A stretch of 64,000 nucleotides of DNA from Thalassobaculum_A sp040219615 (lineage in GTDB: Bacteria; Pseudomonadota; Alphaproteobacteria; Thalassobaculales; Thalassobaculaceae): the NCBI RefSeq assembly GCF_040219615.1, contig NZ_JAVJSE010000002.1, positions 8,589-72,588 of the forward strand, in the 5' to 3' direction. The stretch's first letter is position 1, and the number at the start of each line of letters is the position of its first letter. Made by a program: the position numbers and the translations under genes. Shown one piece after another: positions 14,651 through 22,563 of the stretch. Under the pieces are notes generated by a model. It was not told where the DNA came from. It did no database searches and saw only the letters and a program-made list of their open reading frames with translations.

Positions 14651-16561
14651 ATGAGCGAGCGCAAGACGATCGACATCGGCTCGGCCCTGGATGCGCTGCA
14701 GCGCGCCGGGTCGCTGTTCCGCGCCGGGCGCTACCTCGAGGCCGCCGAGGTCTACCGCGACGTGATCAGGCGCCGGCCGCGGCTGCCCGACGTCCACAAC
14801 AACCTCGGCGTGGCGCTGAAGGCCGCCGGGCACATCAAGGACGCGGTGCCGTGCTTCCGCCGGGCGGTCCGGCTGAAGCCCGACTATGTGGCGGCCCACG
14901 TCAACCTGGCGGCCTCGCTGGAGGCGCTGGGCCGGCCGCTGGACGGACTGGAGCACCGGATCGACGCCTGGCGGCTGGCGGCCGACGATATCGAGCAGCG
15001 CGACGCCCTGGTCGCCGCGCTCCGCCGCTGCCCGTTCGAGAAGCCGCATGCCGGCGCCCGCTCGGTCCTGGTGGCGCTGTTCGAACGCGACGATCTCGAC
15101 CGCCAGGCGCTGGCCGGCCCGGCGATCCGGATCTGGCGGGCCCACCCGGCGATCCGCCGGGCCCTGGAGGCGGCGGCCTGGGGCTACCCCGACGGGCCGG
15201 TCGACGCCGGCTTCAAGCCGCTGACCAGCTTCTTCCCGGACGAGCTGGCCCTGCTGGCCCTGAGCTCGGCGATCGCCGTCGACCCGGAGCTCGAGGCGGC
15301 GATGGTCTTCACCCGCCGGGCGCTGCTCGACGACCTGTCCGCCAAGAGGCCGCTTGCGGCCGACCGCGACTGGCTGGTCGCCCTGGCCCTGCAGGCCCGC
15401 GCCGCCGAATGGGTGTGGCCGGAGAGCCGGGCCGAGACCGCCGACCTGCGCGTCCTCGACCTGCGCGCCGACGAGCCCGACCCGGACTCCGACCGCGCCC
15501 TGGTCCGTGCCTTGTACCGGCCGATGGAAAGCGACCCGGACGCCGACGCCCTGCGGCGCGAGGCCTCGATGCTGCGCTACGGCGACCCGTCGCTGTGGGC
15601 GCTGCTGCTGCGCCGCTCGTTCCTGGACACCCACGCCGAGGCGCGGCTGCAGGACGACCTCGCCACCCTCACGCCGATCGCCGACGACACCTCGGCGTCG
15701 GTCCGGGCCCAGTACGAGGAGAACCCCTACCCGCGCTGGCTGTCGATCGACCGTCGCCCGCCGCGCAGCCTGCCGGAGCATATCCAGCGGGTTCTGCCGG
15801 GCTACCCGGTCCGGGGCCTGTCCGAGGCGCCGCTGCGCATCCTGATCGCCGGCTGCGGCACCGGCCGCCATGCCGTCCAGACCGCCCGGCGGTTCCGCGA
15901 CTGCAGCGTGCTGGCGGTCGACCTGTCGCGCCGGTCGCTGGCCTACGGCAAGCGCATGGCCCGCGACCTCGGGGTGCCGAATGTCAGCTTCGGCCAGGCC
16001 GACATCCTGGCGCTCGGCAATCATGCCGAGCGCTTCGACCTGATCGAGAGCTCGGGCGTCCTGCACCACCTGGCCTATCCGTTGAAAGGCTGGAGCGCGC
16101 TGCGCGGCCTGCTCGCCCCCGGCGGCCTGATGCGGATCGCGCTGTACAGCCGGCGGGCCCGGGCCGGCTTCGACGACGTGCGGGCCGCCATACCGGCCGA
16201 GGGCCCGATGCTGGAGCGGATCCGCGCGGCCCGCCGCGCGGTCCGCATGCTGCCGCCGGAGCACGCGGCGCGCGCGCTGCTGCGCACCGCCGATTTCTAT
16301 GCCGCCAGCGGGGTGCGCGACGCCCTGCTGCACGCCCGGGAAACCGCCGTCGACCCGCTGTGGATCGCCGAGGCCCTCGCGGAGCTGAGGCTCACATTCA
16401 TGGGGTTCGAGCTTCCCGATCCCGGGATCCTGGCGCTGTACCGCCGTCACAACCGGGACGATCATCTCGGCCTCGACCTGGCGGCCTGGGACGCCGTCGA
16501 GGCCGAGCACCCCGAGATCTTCCTCGGCATGTACCAGTTCTGGTGCCGGCCAGCCGCCTAG
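14651..16561 (+). CDS. TPR protein with class I SAM-dependent methyltransferase domain
   Basis: The 636-residue protein has N-terminal TPR repeats (residues about 5-120; VHNNLGVALKAAGHIKDAVPCFRRAV is typical), a helical middle, and a Rossmann methyltransferase domain from about residue 370. Motif I is ILIAGCGTGRHAVQ, the ribose-binding acid follows in VLAVDLSRRSLAYGKR, and the post-motif is DLIESSGVLHHL. The segment YEENPYPRW just before the domain is typical of this TPR-methyltransferase family. The ATG at 14651 lies eight bases after the 2OG oxygenase stop. The acceptor molecule is unknown. Confidence 0.88.
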   Translation: MSERKTIDIGSALDALQRAGSLFRAGRYLEAAEVYRDVIRRRPRLPDVHNNLGVALKAAGHIKDAVPCFRRAVRLKPDYVAAHVNLAASLEALGRPLDGLEHRIDAWRLAADDIEQRDALVAALRRCPFEKPHAGARSVLVALFERDDLDRQALAGPAIRIWRAHPAIRRALEAAAWGYPDGPVDAGFKPLTSFFPDELALLALSSAIAVDPELEAAMVFTRRALLDDLSAKRPLAADRDWLVALALQARAAEWVWPESRAETADLRVLDLRADEPDPDSDRALVRALYRPMESDPDADALRREASMLRYGDPSLWALLLRRSFLDTHAEARLQDDLATLTPIADDTSASVRAQYEENPYPRWLSIDRRPPRSLPEHIQRVLPGYPVRGLSEAPLRILIAGCGTGRHAVQTARRFRDCSVLAVDLSRRSLAYGKRMARDLGVPNVSFGQADILALGNHAERFDLIESSGVLHHLAYPLKGWSALRGLLAPGGLMRIALYSRRARAGFDDVRAAIPAEGPMLERIRAARRAVRMLPPEHAARALLRTADFYAASGVRDALLHARETAVDPLWIAEALAELRLTFMGFELPDPGILALYRRHNRDDHLGLDLAAWDAVEAEHPEIFLGMYQFWCRPAA

Positions 16562-16577
16562 GCAAGGCCTGGGAAGG

Positions 16578-16799
16578 TCAGCTTTCCTCGTCCGCCTGGC
16601 GCTGCCGGAGCACCGCCTCGAGGTCGCCCTCCTCCGGCTCCTCCTCGGTCGGCACCCGATAGGTCCCGCCCAGCCAGCGCCCGAGGTCGACGGTCTTGCA
16701 GCGGGCCGAGCAGAACGGCCGGTAATCGGCGACGCTCGGCTTCTGGCAGATCGGGCAGCGGCTGCGCCGGGCCTTGGCGATGGAATGCACTTCAGCCAT
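16578..16799 (-). CDS. yacG: DNA gyrase inhibitor / zinc-binding protein YacG
   Basis: The 73-residue protein carries the four-cysteine zinc site of YacG: C15 and C18 (CPIC), C30 and C34 (CSARC), followed by KTVDLGRWLGGTYRVP, the family core. In E. coli YacG binds GyrB and inhibits gyrase; that role here is by homology. Its start codon overlaps the stop of the upstream RNase gene by one base (TGATG), so translation is probably coupled. Confidence 0.93.
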   Translation of the reverse strand: MAEVHSIAKARRSRCPICQKPSVADYRPFCSARCKTVDLGRWLGGTYRVPTEEEPEEGDLEAVLRQRQADEES

Positions 16800-18076
16800 C
16801 AGTCTTCACTCTCCACACGGAACCCGTCGCGTGCCAGCGCCGGATCCGTCGCGACCGACAGATGCCCGAGCCGGCGTCGCTCGGCCTCCAGGATAGGGCG
16901 ACCCGGTCCGTCGAGCCAACCGGCCAGCGCCGGCGCCAGCACCAGCCGCGGCCGTGGGATCCGGGCGGCCTCGCGCCGCAGACCGGCGAGCGCCGCCCAG
17001 GCGGCGGCCCGGACCGACGGCCGCGGCTCGGTCGGCGGCTCCAGCAGATCGTCGGCCAGCGGTCGCCGCACGCCCTCGCGTGCCAGTTCGAGCATGCCGC
17101 CCGGCGTCCAGCCGAGCACCTGGACCCGGGCGCTGTCGGCCGCCGCCATCTCCTCGACCAGGTTGGTGATCCGCAGCCGTACCGCGCGGTCGGTCATGCG
17201 CGGCAGGTCCAGCAGGACGATCCCGCGCAGGCCGCGCAGCCGAAGCTGGCGCATGGCCGCCAGCGCCGCCGTCTCATTGGCCCGGCGGAACCCGTCGCGG
17301 GCGCCGCCGGCCGGCAGGTTAACGTCGATCAGCGTGCCGGCCTCGACCGACTCGACGACCAGCTCGCCGCCGTCCGGCAGCGCCACCCGGCGCGCCAGGG
17401 CGGCTTCCAGGGCCTCGGTGGCGCCGCATTCCTCGAACAGCCGGCCGGACTCGTCGACCTCCGGCTCGACCCCCGGGACCGCCGCGCGCGCCGCCTCGAC
17501 GGCCGAGACCGGCGGCTCCAGCCAGACCGGCGGCTCGCCGGCCTCGGCCCGTTCCCGGATCGACCGCCAGCGCTGCAGCAGCCGGCCGGTGTCCGCGACC
17601 AGGGCGTCGTCGGCGCGGTCGGCGGCGCCGGCACGCACCAGCACCCCGACGTCGTCCGGCACCACCGCCGCCAGTGCCGCCTTCAGACCGGCCCGGCGGG
17701 CCTTGCCGCGAAACGAGGAGGACAGCCCGACCCCCGGGGTCCGGGGGGTCAGCACCACGGCCCCATCGGACAACTCGACGCCGGCGCGTGCCACCGGGCG
17801 CTTGGCGGCGACCCCGTCGCGCACGATCTGCACCACCAGGCGCTCGCCCTCGATCACCGCGCGGTCCGACAGGTAGGCCTCGCCGCCTGGGATCGCGACC
17901 GTCGCCGCCCCGAGGTCCGGGTGCACCGCGACGACCCGCGCGAGCGCCACGGCCCCGACCAGGGACGGCCGGTCGCTGCCTTCGACCCACAGCTCCAGCA
18001 CCTCGCCGGACGCCAGGAACGCCACCCGCGTCGCCCACGGCGTCGGGGCGACGACGATGCGGTCAACCGTCGCCAT
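16799..18076 (-). CDS. Ribonuclease E/G family protein
   Basis: The 425-residue protein is a compact member of the RNase E/G family that cleaves single-stranded RNA in mRNA decay and rRNA maturation. The N-terminal S1-like segment (VALARVVAVHPDLGAATVAIPGG), the conserved GTLIDVNLPAG and the catalytic acidic block RGIVLLDLPRM are present. It lacks the long C-terminal scaffold of RNase E and the C-terminal zinc-link cysteines are not evident, so it is closer to the short alphaproteobacterial RNase G-like form. It overlaps the end of maf by 14 bases and yacG by one base, as in the conserved infA-maf-RNase-yacG order. Confidence 0.87.
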   Translation of the reverse strand: MATVDRIVVAPTPWATRVAFLASGEVLELWVEGSDRPSLVGAVALARVVAVHPDLGAATVAIPGGEAYLSDRAVIEGERLVVQIVRDGVAAKRPVARAGVELSDGAVVLTPRTPGVGLSSSFRGKARRAGLKAALAAVVPDDVGVLVRAGAADRADDALVADTGRLLQRWRSIRERAEAGEPPVWLEPPVSAVEAARAAVPGVEPEVDESGRLFEECGATEALEAALARRVALPDGGELVVESVEAGTLIDVNLPAGGARDGFRRANETAALAAMRQLRLRGLRGIVLLDLPRMTDRAVRLRITNLVEEMAAADSARVQVLGWTPGGMLELAREGVRRPLADDLLEPPTEPRPSVRAAAWAALAGLRREAARIPRPRLVLAPALAGWLDGPGRPILEAERRRLGHLSVATDPALARDGFRVESED

Positions 18077-18686
18077 CGACCGGGCCGGGCCGGAGATCCC
18101 GATGCCGGAAGCCGACGCCGGCCAGCAGGGCGTAGGTCTCGGCCAGCGGCAGGCCGACGACGTTCGAATAGGAGCCGTTGACGAAGCTCACATAGGCGGC
18201 GGCGAGACCCTGGATGGCGTAGCCGCCGGCCTTGCCGTGCCATTCGCCGCAGGCCAGGTAGGCCGCGACCTCCTCGTCGTCGAGCCGCTTGACGGCGACC
18301 CGTGTCTCGACCGTGCGCGTCCGCAGCGTGCCGTCCGGCGCCAGCAGCGCGACGCCGCCGATCACCCGGTGGCGGCGGCCGGACAGCAGCGCCAGACAGT
18401 GGCGCGCGTCGGCGGCGGTCTCGGCCTTCGGGAGGATGCGCTGGCCGCAGGCGACCACCGTGTCGGCCGCCAGAACCCAGCAGCCGGGCCGGCGCGGCGC
18501 CACCGAGCGCGCCTTCTCCTCGGCCATCCGCAGCGCATAGGCGCGCGGGCGCTCGTGCCGGTGCGGCGTCTCGTCGATGTCCGCGGGATCGGTGTGGTCG
18601 GGAATCAGTCGGATCTGGCGCACGAGATCGGCGCGCCGCGGCGATGCCGAGGCCAGGACCAGTTCGGCCCCGTCTGCCGGTCGCAG
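18063..18686 (-). CDS. Maf family nucleotide pyrophosphatase (start codon non-canonical or uncertain)
   Basis: The protein has the Maf fold: ELVLASASPRR near the N-terminus, AADTVVACGQRILPKA with the catalytic acid, and the GSYSNVVGLPLAE ending. Maf enzymes hydrolyse non-canonical NTPs or UTP/CTP. The conserved N-terminal block lies upstream of the first GTG (18621-18623). Reading back to the in-frame stop at 18792-18794, I find no ATG, GTG or TTG. The end given here is a CTG at 18684-18686, about ten codons before the motif; an ATT at 18738-18740 behind aaagg inside infA is another candidate. The gene overlaps the RNase start by 14 bases. Confidence 0.8.
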   Translation of the reverse strand: MRPADGAELVLASASPRRADLVRQIRLIPDHTDPADIDETPHRHERPRAYALRMAEEKARSVAPRRPGCWVLAADTVVACGQRILPKAETAADARHCLALLSGRRHRVIGGVALLAPDGTLRTRTVETRVAVKRLDDEEVAAYLACGEWHGKAGGYAIQGLAAAYVSFVNGSYSNVVGLPLAETYALLAGVGFRHRDLRPGPVDGDG

Positions 18687-18724
18687 GATCGGGCCGGTCT
18701 CGGTATCGGACCGGGGTCCGGGCG

Positions 18725-18943
18725 TTATTTGAAGCGGAATGTGATGCGGCCTTTGGTTAGATCGTAGGGAGTCATCTCGACGTTCACCCGGTCACCAGCA
18801 AGGACACGGATGCGGTTCTTTCGCATCTTGCCGCTGGTGTGTGCCAACACTTCGTGATCGTTGTCGAGTTTCACGCGGAACATCGCGTTCGGCAGAAGTT
18901 CGGACACCGTGCCCGGAAACTCGATGACGTCGTCTTTCGGCAT
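18725..18943 (-). CDS. infA: Translation initiation factor IF-1
   Basis: The 72-residue protein is a complete IF-1 OB-fold: VIEFPGTVSELLPNAMFRV, HEVLAHTSGKMRKNRIRV and GDRVNVEMTPYDLTKGRI match the family along its length. IF-1 binds the ribosomal A site during initiation. The ATG at 18943 follows cgggagggacc. It lies 96 bases downstream of the phosphatase gene and directly upstream of maf, whose reading frame overlaps its 3' end. Confidence 0.98.
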   Translation of the reverse strand: MPKDDVIEFPGTVSELLPNAMFRVKLDNDHEVLAHTSGKMRKNRIRVLAGDRVNVEMTPYDLTKGRITFRFK

Positions 18944-19039
18944 GGTCCCTCCCGCCCTGGTTTCGGAGGCCGATTAAGTGCTGGGGCAGCCGTCGCTCGT
19001 CAAGCAATTTGGGGGCAGGCCACCGTGACATGCGGCCGA

Positions 19040-19495
19040 CTATTCCGATACTTCGGGGAACCGGGCGCGGATCCTTCGATCGAGCTCGTCGCGCACCGCC
19101 CGGTAGGCGTCCAGGCGGGTCTCGCGGTTGCCTTCGATCATGGTCACGTCGAGGGTCGGCCAGTACTCGATGTCGCAGGCCATCGTGCGGGTCAGCTCGA
19201 TCGCACGATGCTGCGCCTCGGGCGACAGCGACACGATCAGGTCGAAGAACCCGTCCTCCAGGTCGTCGAAGCTCTTCGGCCGGTGCTGGCCCAACTCGAT
19301 GCCGAGTTCGCCCATCACCTCGATGACGAACGGATCGAGCTCGCCGCGCCGGGCGCCGCACGAGTCGACATAGACGGTCCTGCCGAGTCGGCGCTTGAGC
19401 AGCGCCTCGGCCATCGGCGACCGGACGGCGTTCATGTTGCAGGCGAACAGCACCGCGCTCGGCTGGGCGATCGGGGCGAGCGGGTCGACGGTCAC
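19040..19495 (-). CDS. Low-molecular-weight protein tyrosine phosphatase family protein
   Basis: The 151-residue protein starts with a variable tail and then the P-loop CNMNAVRS (C19 to R25), the C-x5-R-S signature of low-molecular-weight phosphatases and arsenate-reductase-like proteins. SPMAEALLKRR and the central FDLIVSLSPEAQHRAIEL complete the fold. In alphaproteobacteria this gene is conserved between UPF0262 and infA. Whether it acts on phosphotyrosine is not known. Five bases separate it from the UPF0262 stop, so it is in the same operon. Confidence 0.88.
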   Translation of the reverse strand: MTVDPLAPIAQPSAVLFACNMNAVRSPMAEALLKRRLGRTVYVDSCGARRGELDPFVIEVMGELGIELGQHRPKSFDDLEDGFFDLIVSLSPEAQHRAIELTRTMACDIEYWPTLDVTMIEGNRETRLDAYRAVRDELDRRIRARFPEVSE

Positions 19496-19500
19496 GTCGC

Positions 19501-20034
19501 TCAGCCCCGGATGTGCAGGACGCAGAGCAGCGTGAACAGCCGCCGCGCGGTCTGGAAGTCCATCGAAACCCGGTCGCCCAGGCGTTCCTGCAGCAGGGTC
19601 GAGCCCTCGTTGTGCAGGCCGCGCCGGCCCATGTCGATGGCTTCGATCTGCGACGGCGACAGCCGCTTGATGGCGTCGTAGTAGCTCTCGCAGATCTGGA
19701 AATAGTCGCGGACCACCCGCCGGAACGGCGTCAGCGGCAGGGCCACCAGGGCCTGCGGCGCCTCGCCGGTGTCGCGCACGTCGAGGACCAGCCGGTTCTC
19801 CTCGATCCGCAGGTGCAGATGGTACGGGCCGCTCCCCGCCTCCACCGGGCAGAAACGGTTCTCCTCCAGCAGGTCGTAGACGGCGATCGCCCGCTCCTGC
19901 TCGACCTCGGGGCTGCGGCGGATCACCGTGCGCTCGTCGAGGGTGATGTGGACGATCCGGGAGTCCTCGGCGCTCAGGCCGGAACCCTGCTTCGCCGCCG
20001 CACCCGGCGCCTGATCCGGATCACGATCCGGCAT
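19501..20034 (-). CDS. UPF0262 family protein
   Basis: The 177-residue protein matches the alphaproteobacterial UPF0262 family: RIVHITLDERTVIRRSPEVEQER, AVYDLLEENRFCP, PLTPFRRVVRDYF and AIDMGRRGLHNEGS with LLQERL following. The first 25 residues are variable. No catalytic motif is apparent and the family's function is unknown. It lies 32 bases after hisD in the conserved hisG-hisD-UPF0262-phosphatase-infA order. Confidence 0.92.
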   Translation of the reverse strand: MPDRDPDQAPGAAAKQGSGLSAEDSRIVHITLDERTVIRRSPEVEQERAIAVYDLLEENRFCPVEAGSGPYHLHLRIEENRLVLDVRDTGEAPQALVALPLTPFRRVVRDYFQICESYYDAIKRLSPSQIEAIDMGRRGLHNEGSTLLQERLGDRVSMDFQTARRLFTLLCVLHIRG

Positions 20035-20066
20035 GCGCCCTCCCTAGTACCCACTGGCCCGATCGC

Positions 20067-21362
20067 TCAGCGTCTGTTCAGGCGGACGGCGATCGACCGC
20101 GCATGCGCGTCGAGCCCTTCCGCCTCCGCCAGTGTAATCGCGGCCGGGCCGATCGCCGCAAGGCTCACGGCGTCGCACGCCACCAGCGTGGTCCGCTTCA
20201 TGAAGTCGATCACCCCGAGGCCGGACGAGAACCGCGCGGTCCGGGCGGTCGGCAGGACGTGGTTCGGGCCGGCCACGTAGTCGCCGACGGCCTCCGGCGC
20301 GAACCGGCCTAGGAAGATCGCCCCGGCATGCCGGATCCGGTCCGCCATCGCATCGGGATCGGCGACCGCCAGTTCCAGATGCTCGGGCGCCAGCCGGTCG
20401 ACCAGGGCCGGCGCCTCGTCCAGCGAGCGCACCACGATCACCGCGCCCTGGGTCCGCCAGCTCTCGGCGGCGATGCCGGCGCGCGGCAGGGTGACGAGAT
20501 GGTCGTCGACGGCGGCGATCACCCGGTCGGCGAAGCCGGCGTCGTCGGTCACCAGGATCGCCTGGGCGACCGCGTCGTGCTCGGCCTGGCTGAGCAGGTC
20601 GATGGCGATCCAGGACGGATCGTTGTCGGCGTCGGCGACCACCAGGATCTCCGACGGGCCGGCGATCGAATCGATGCCGACCCGGCCGAACACCTGGCGC
20701 TTGGCGGCCGCGACATAGGCGTTGCCGGGACCGACGATCTTGTCGACCGGCCGGATGCTCTCGGTGCCGTAGGCCAGCGCGCCGACCGCCTGGGCGCCGC
20801 CGACCCGCCACAGCTCGGTCAGCCCGGCGACCCGCGCGGCGGTCAGCACCAGGTCGTTCAGCACGCCGTCCGGCGTCGGCACCACCATCACGCGGCGCCG
20901 CACCCCGGCGACCCGGGCCGGGATCGCGTTCATCAGCACCGACGACGGATAGGCCGCGGTCCCGCCGGGAACGTACAGGCCGACCGCGTCGATCGCGGTC
21001 CAGCGCAGGCCGAGGCGCACCCCCTCGCCGTCGACGATCTCGAAGCCCTCGGGCATCTGGCGGGCGTGGAACGCCTCGATGCGGGCCGCGGCGGTCTCGA
21101 GCGCGGCGCGGGTCTCGGCCGGCACCCGGGCGACCGCCGCGTCGATCTCGGCATCGGTGACGGCGAGGCCTGTAGCGGCTGGGTCGAAGCGGTCGAAGCG
21201 GCGGGTGTAGTCCAGCAGGGCGGCGTCGCCGCGGGCCGCCACGTCGTCCAGGATCGCCTTGGCGGCATCCCCGACATCGGCCTCGGACTCGCGCTTGGAG
21301 TGGACCAGTTCCTCGAAGCGCGCCGCGAAATCGGCGTCGCGGACGTCCAGCCTAAGCGGCAC
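20067..21362 (-). CDS. hisD: Histidinol dehydrogenase
   Basis: The 431-residue enzyme catalyses the last two steps of histidine synthesis, NAD-dependent oxidation of L-histidinol to L-histidine with zinc. The family signature IAGPSEILVVAD and the catalytic AEHDAVAQ and RLAPEHLEL segments are present, and the length is normal. Its first 11 bases overlap the 3' end of hisG, indicating translational coupling. UPF0262 follows. Confidence 0.97.
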   Translation of the reverse strand: MPLRLDVRDADFAARFEELVHSKRESEADVGDAAKAILDDVAARGDAALLDYTRRFDRFDPAATGLAVTDAEIDAAVARVPAETRAALETAAARIEAFHARQMPEGFEIVDGEGVRLGLRWTAIDAVGLYVPGGTAAYPSSVLMNAIPARVAGVRRRVMVVPTPDGVLNDLVLTAARVAGLTELWRVGGAQAVGALAYGTESIRPVDKIVGPGNAYVAAAKRQVFGRVGIDSIAGPSEILVVADADNDPSWIAIDLLSQAEHDAVAQAILVTDDAGFADRVIAAVDDHLVTLPRAGIAAESWRTQGAVIVVRSLDEAPALVDRLAPEHLELAVADPDAMADRIRHAGAIFLGRFAPEAVGDYVAGPNHVLPTARTARFSSGLGVIDFMKRTTLVACDAVSLAAIGPAAITLAEAEGLDAHARSIAVRLNRR

Positions 21363-22014
21363 GCGCGGCCTCCCGGAAGCGCCCGATCAGGTCGTTCACC
21401 GGCTCCGGCCGGGTCTTCAGGGCGGTACGGTTGACCGCCAGCCGGGCGCTGACGTCGGCGATCCTGTCGATCTCGACCAGGCCGTTGGCGCGCAGGGTCG
21501 AGCCGGTCTGCACCAGGTCGACGATCCGCCGGCACAGCCCCAGGTTCGGCGCCAGCTCGAGCGCACCGTTCAGCTTGATGCACTCGGCCTGCACGCCGCG
21601 GGCGGCGAAATACCGGCGCGTGACGTTCGGATACTTGGTGGCGACCCGCAGATGCGACCAGCGCTGCGGGTCCTCGGCGCGCGCCACTTCCGCCGGTGCC
21701 GCGACCGCCAGGTGGCAGTGCCCGACATGCAGGTTCACCGGCGCGTAGATCTCCGGGTGGTCGAACTCCATCAGCACGTCGGAGCCGGACACCGCCAGAT
21801 GCGCGGCGCCGAACGCCAGGAAGGTCGCGGTGTCGAAGCTGCGGACCCGGATGATGTCGAGCTGCGGGTCGCGGGTGGCGAACTGCAGCTGCCGCGAGTC
21901 CTCGTCGAAGAACGCGTCCTCGGGCTCGATGCCGGCGCGCTCCAGCAGCGGGGTGATGGCTTTCAGGATGCGGCCCTTGGGCAGGGCCAGCACGAGCTTT
22001 TCGTTCGAATTCAC
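21352..22014 (-). CDS. hisG: ATP phosphoribosyltransferase, short form (HisG)
   Basis: The enzyme catalyses the first step of histidine synthesis, condensing ATP and PRPP. LVLALPKGRI at the N-terminus, GSDVLMEFD and the PRPP-binding DLVQTGSTLRANGL are diagnostic. At 220 residues it is the short form, which lacks the regulatory domain and needs HisZ for activity; hisZ is not in the window. The start is GTG at 22014, behind gaggcgatcc; conserved sequence begins six residues later. It overlaps hisD by 11 bases. Confidence 0.95.
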   Translation of the reverse strand: MNSNEKLVLALPKGRILKAITPLLERAGIEPEDAFFDEDSRQLQFATRDPQLDIIRVRSFDTATFLAFGAAHLAVSGSDVLMEFDHPEIYAPVNLHVGHCHLAVAAPAEVARAEDPQRWSHLRVATKYPNVTRRYFAARGVQAECIKLNGALELAPNLGLCRRIVDLVQTGSTLRANGLVEIDRIADVSARLAVNRTALKTRPEPVNDLIGRFREAARAA

Positions 22015-22093
22015 GGATCGCCTCGTCGGTCGCCCGGTCGTCGGAGCCCGTCGCCGGGCGCTGGCGAAGGCCGGACACCGGCGCCGCCGACCC

Positions 22094-22561
22094 TCAGTCC
22101 TCGTGGGTCGGGCGGAATACCGTCGGCCAGGGCTCGCCAAGGTCCTCGACGTGACAGGCGAGGCGCCGCACGTCAAGTCGGATCGTCACGTCCTCGGCGC
22201 AGATCAGGTCGACATGGCCGTCGCTCCAGGCGATCTGCAGCAGGTTGAGCATGCGGCCGCGCTCGGTCTTCAGGTCGGCACCGCGCACCCGCGCCGCCGT
22301 CACCTCCTCGAACCGGACGCCGCAATGCACGCGCTCGTCCGGCTCGCCCCCCTCGGCCTTGACACTGGCGCGCAGCGCCTTCTCCCAGCGGAACCGGACG
22401 GCCACCAGCACGAAGCGCTCGGCCGCCGGCTCGTAGGCGATCTCGGCCAGCGGCAGCACCGCGTCCTGCAGGTAGGCGGAGACCACCGCCAGGTCGTCGG
22501 GGTCCTGCGCCCGCACGCGGAACGGCCGGTCGCGCGCGGCGAGATCGGGCGACAAGGTCAT
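22094..22561 (-). CDS. DUF2948 family protein
   Basis: The 155-residue protein matches alphaproteobacterial DUF2948 proteins: RVRAQDPDDLAVVSAYLQDA, RFVLVAVRFRWEK and the C-terminal ICAEDVTIRLDVRRLACHVED. Function is unknown. ATG 22561 was preferred to the in-frame GTG at 22567 because gaggag lies at the right distance. Its start region overlaps the murA stop. The gene is conserved between murA and hisG. Confidence 0.9.
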   Translation of the reverse strand: MTLSPDLAARDRPFRVRAQDPDDLAVVSAYLQDAVLPLAEIAYEPAAERFVLVAVRFRWEKALRASVKAEGGEPDERVHCGVRFEEVTAARVRGADLKTERGRMLNLLQIAWSDGHVDLICAEDVTIRLDVRRLACHVEDLGEPWPTVFRPTHED

Positions 22562-22563
22562 GG

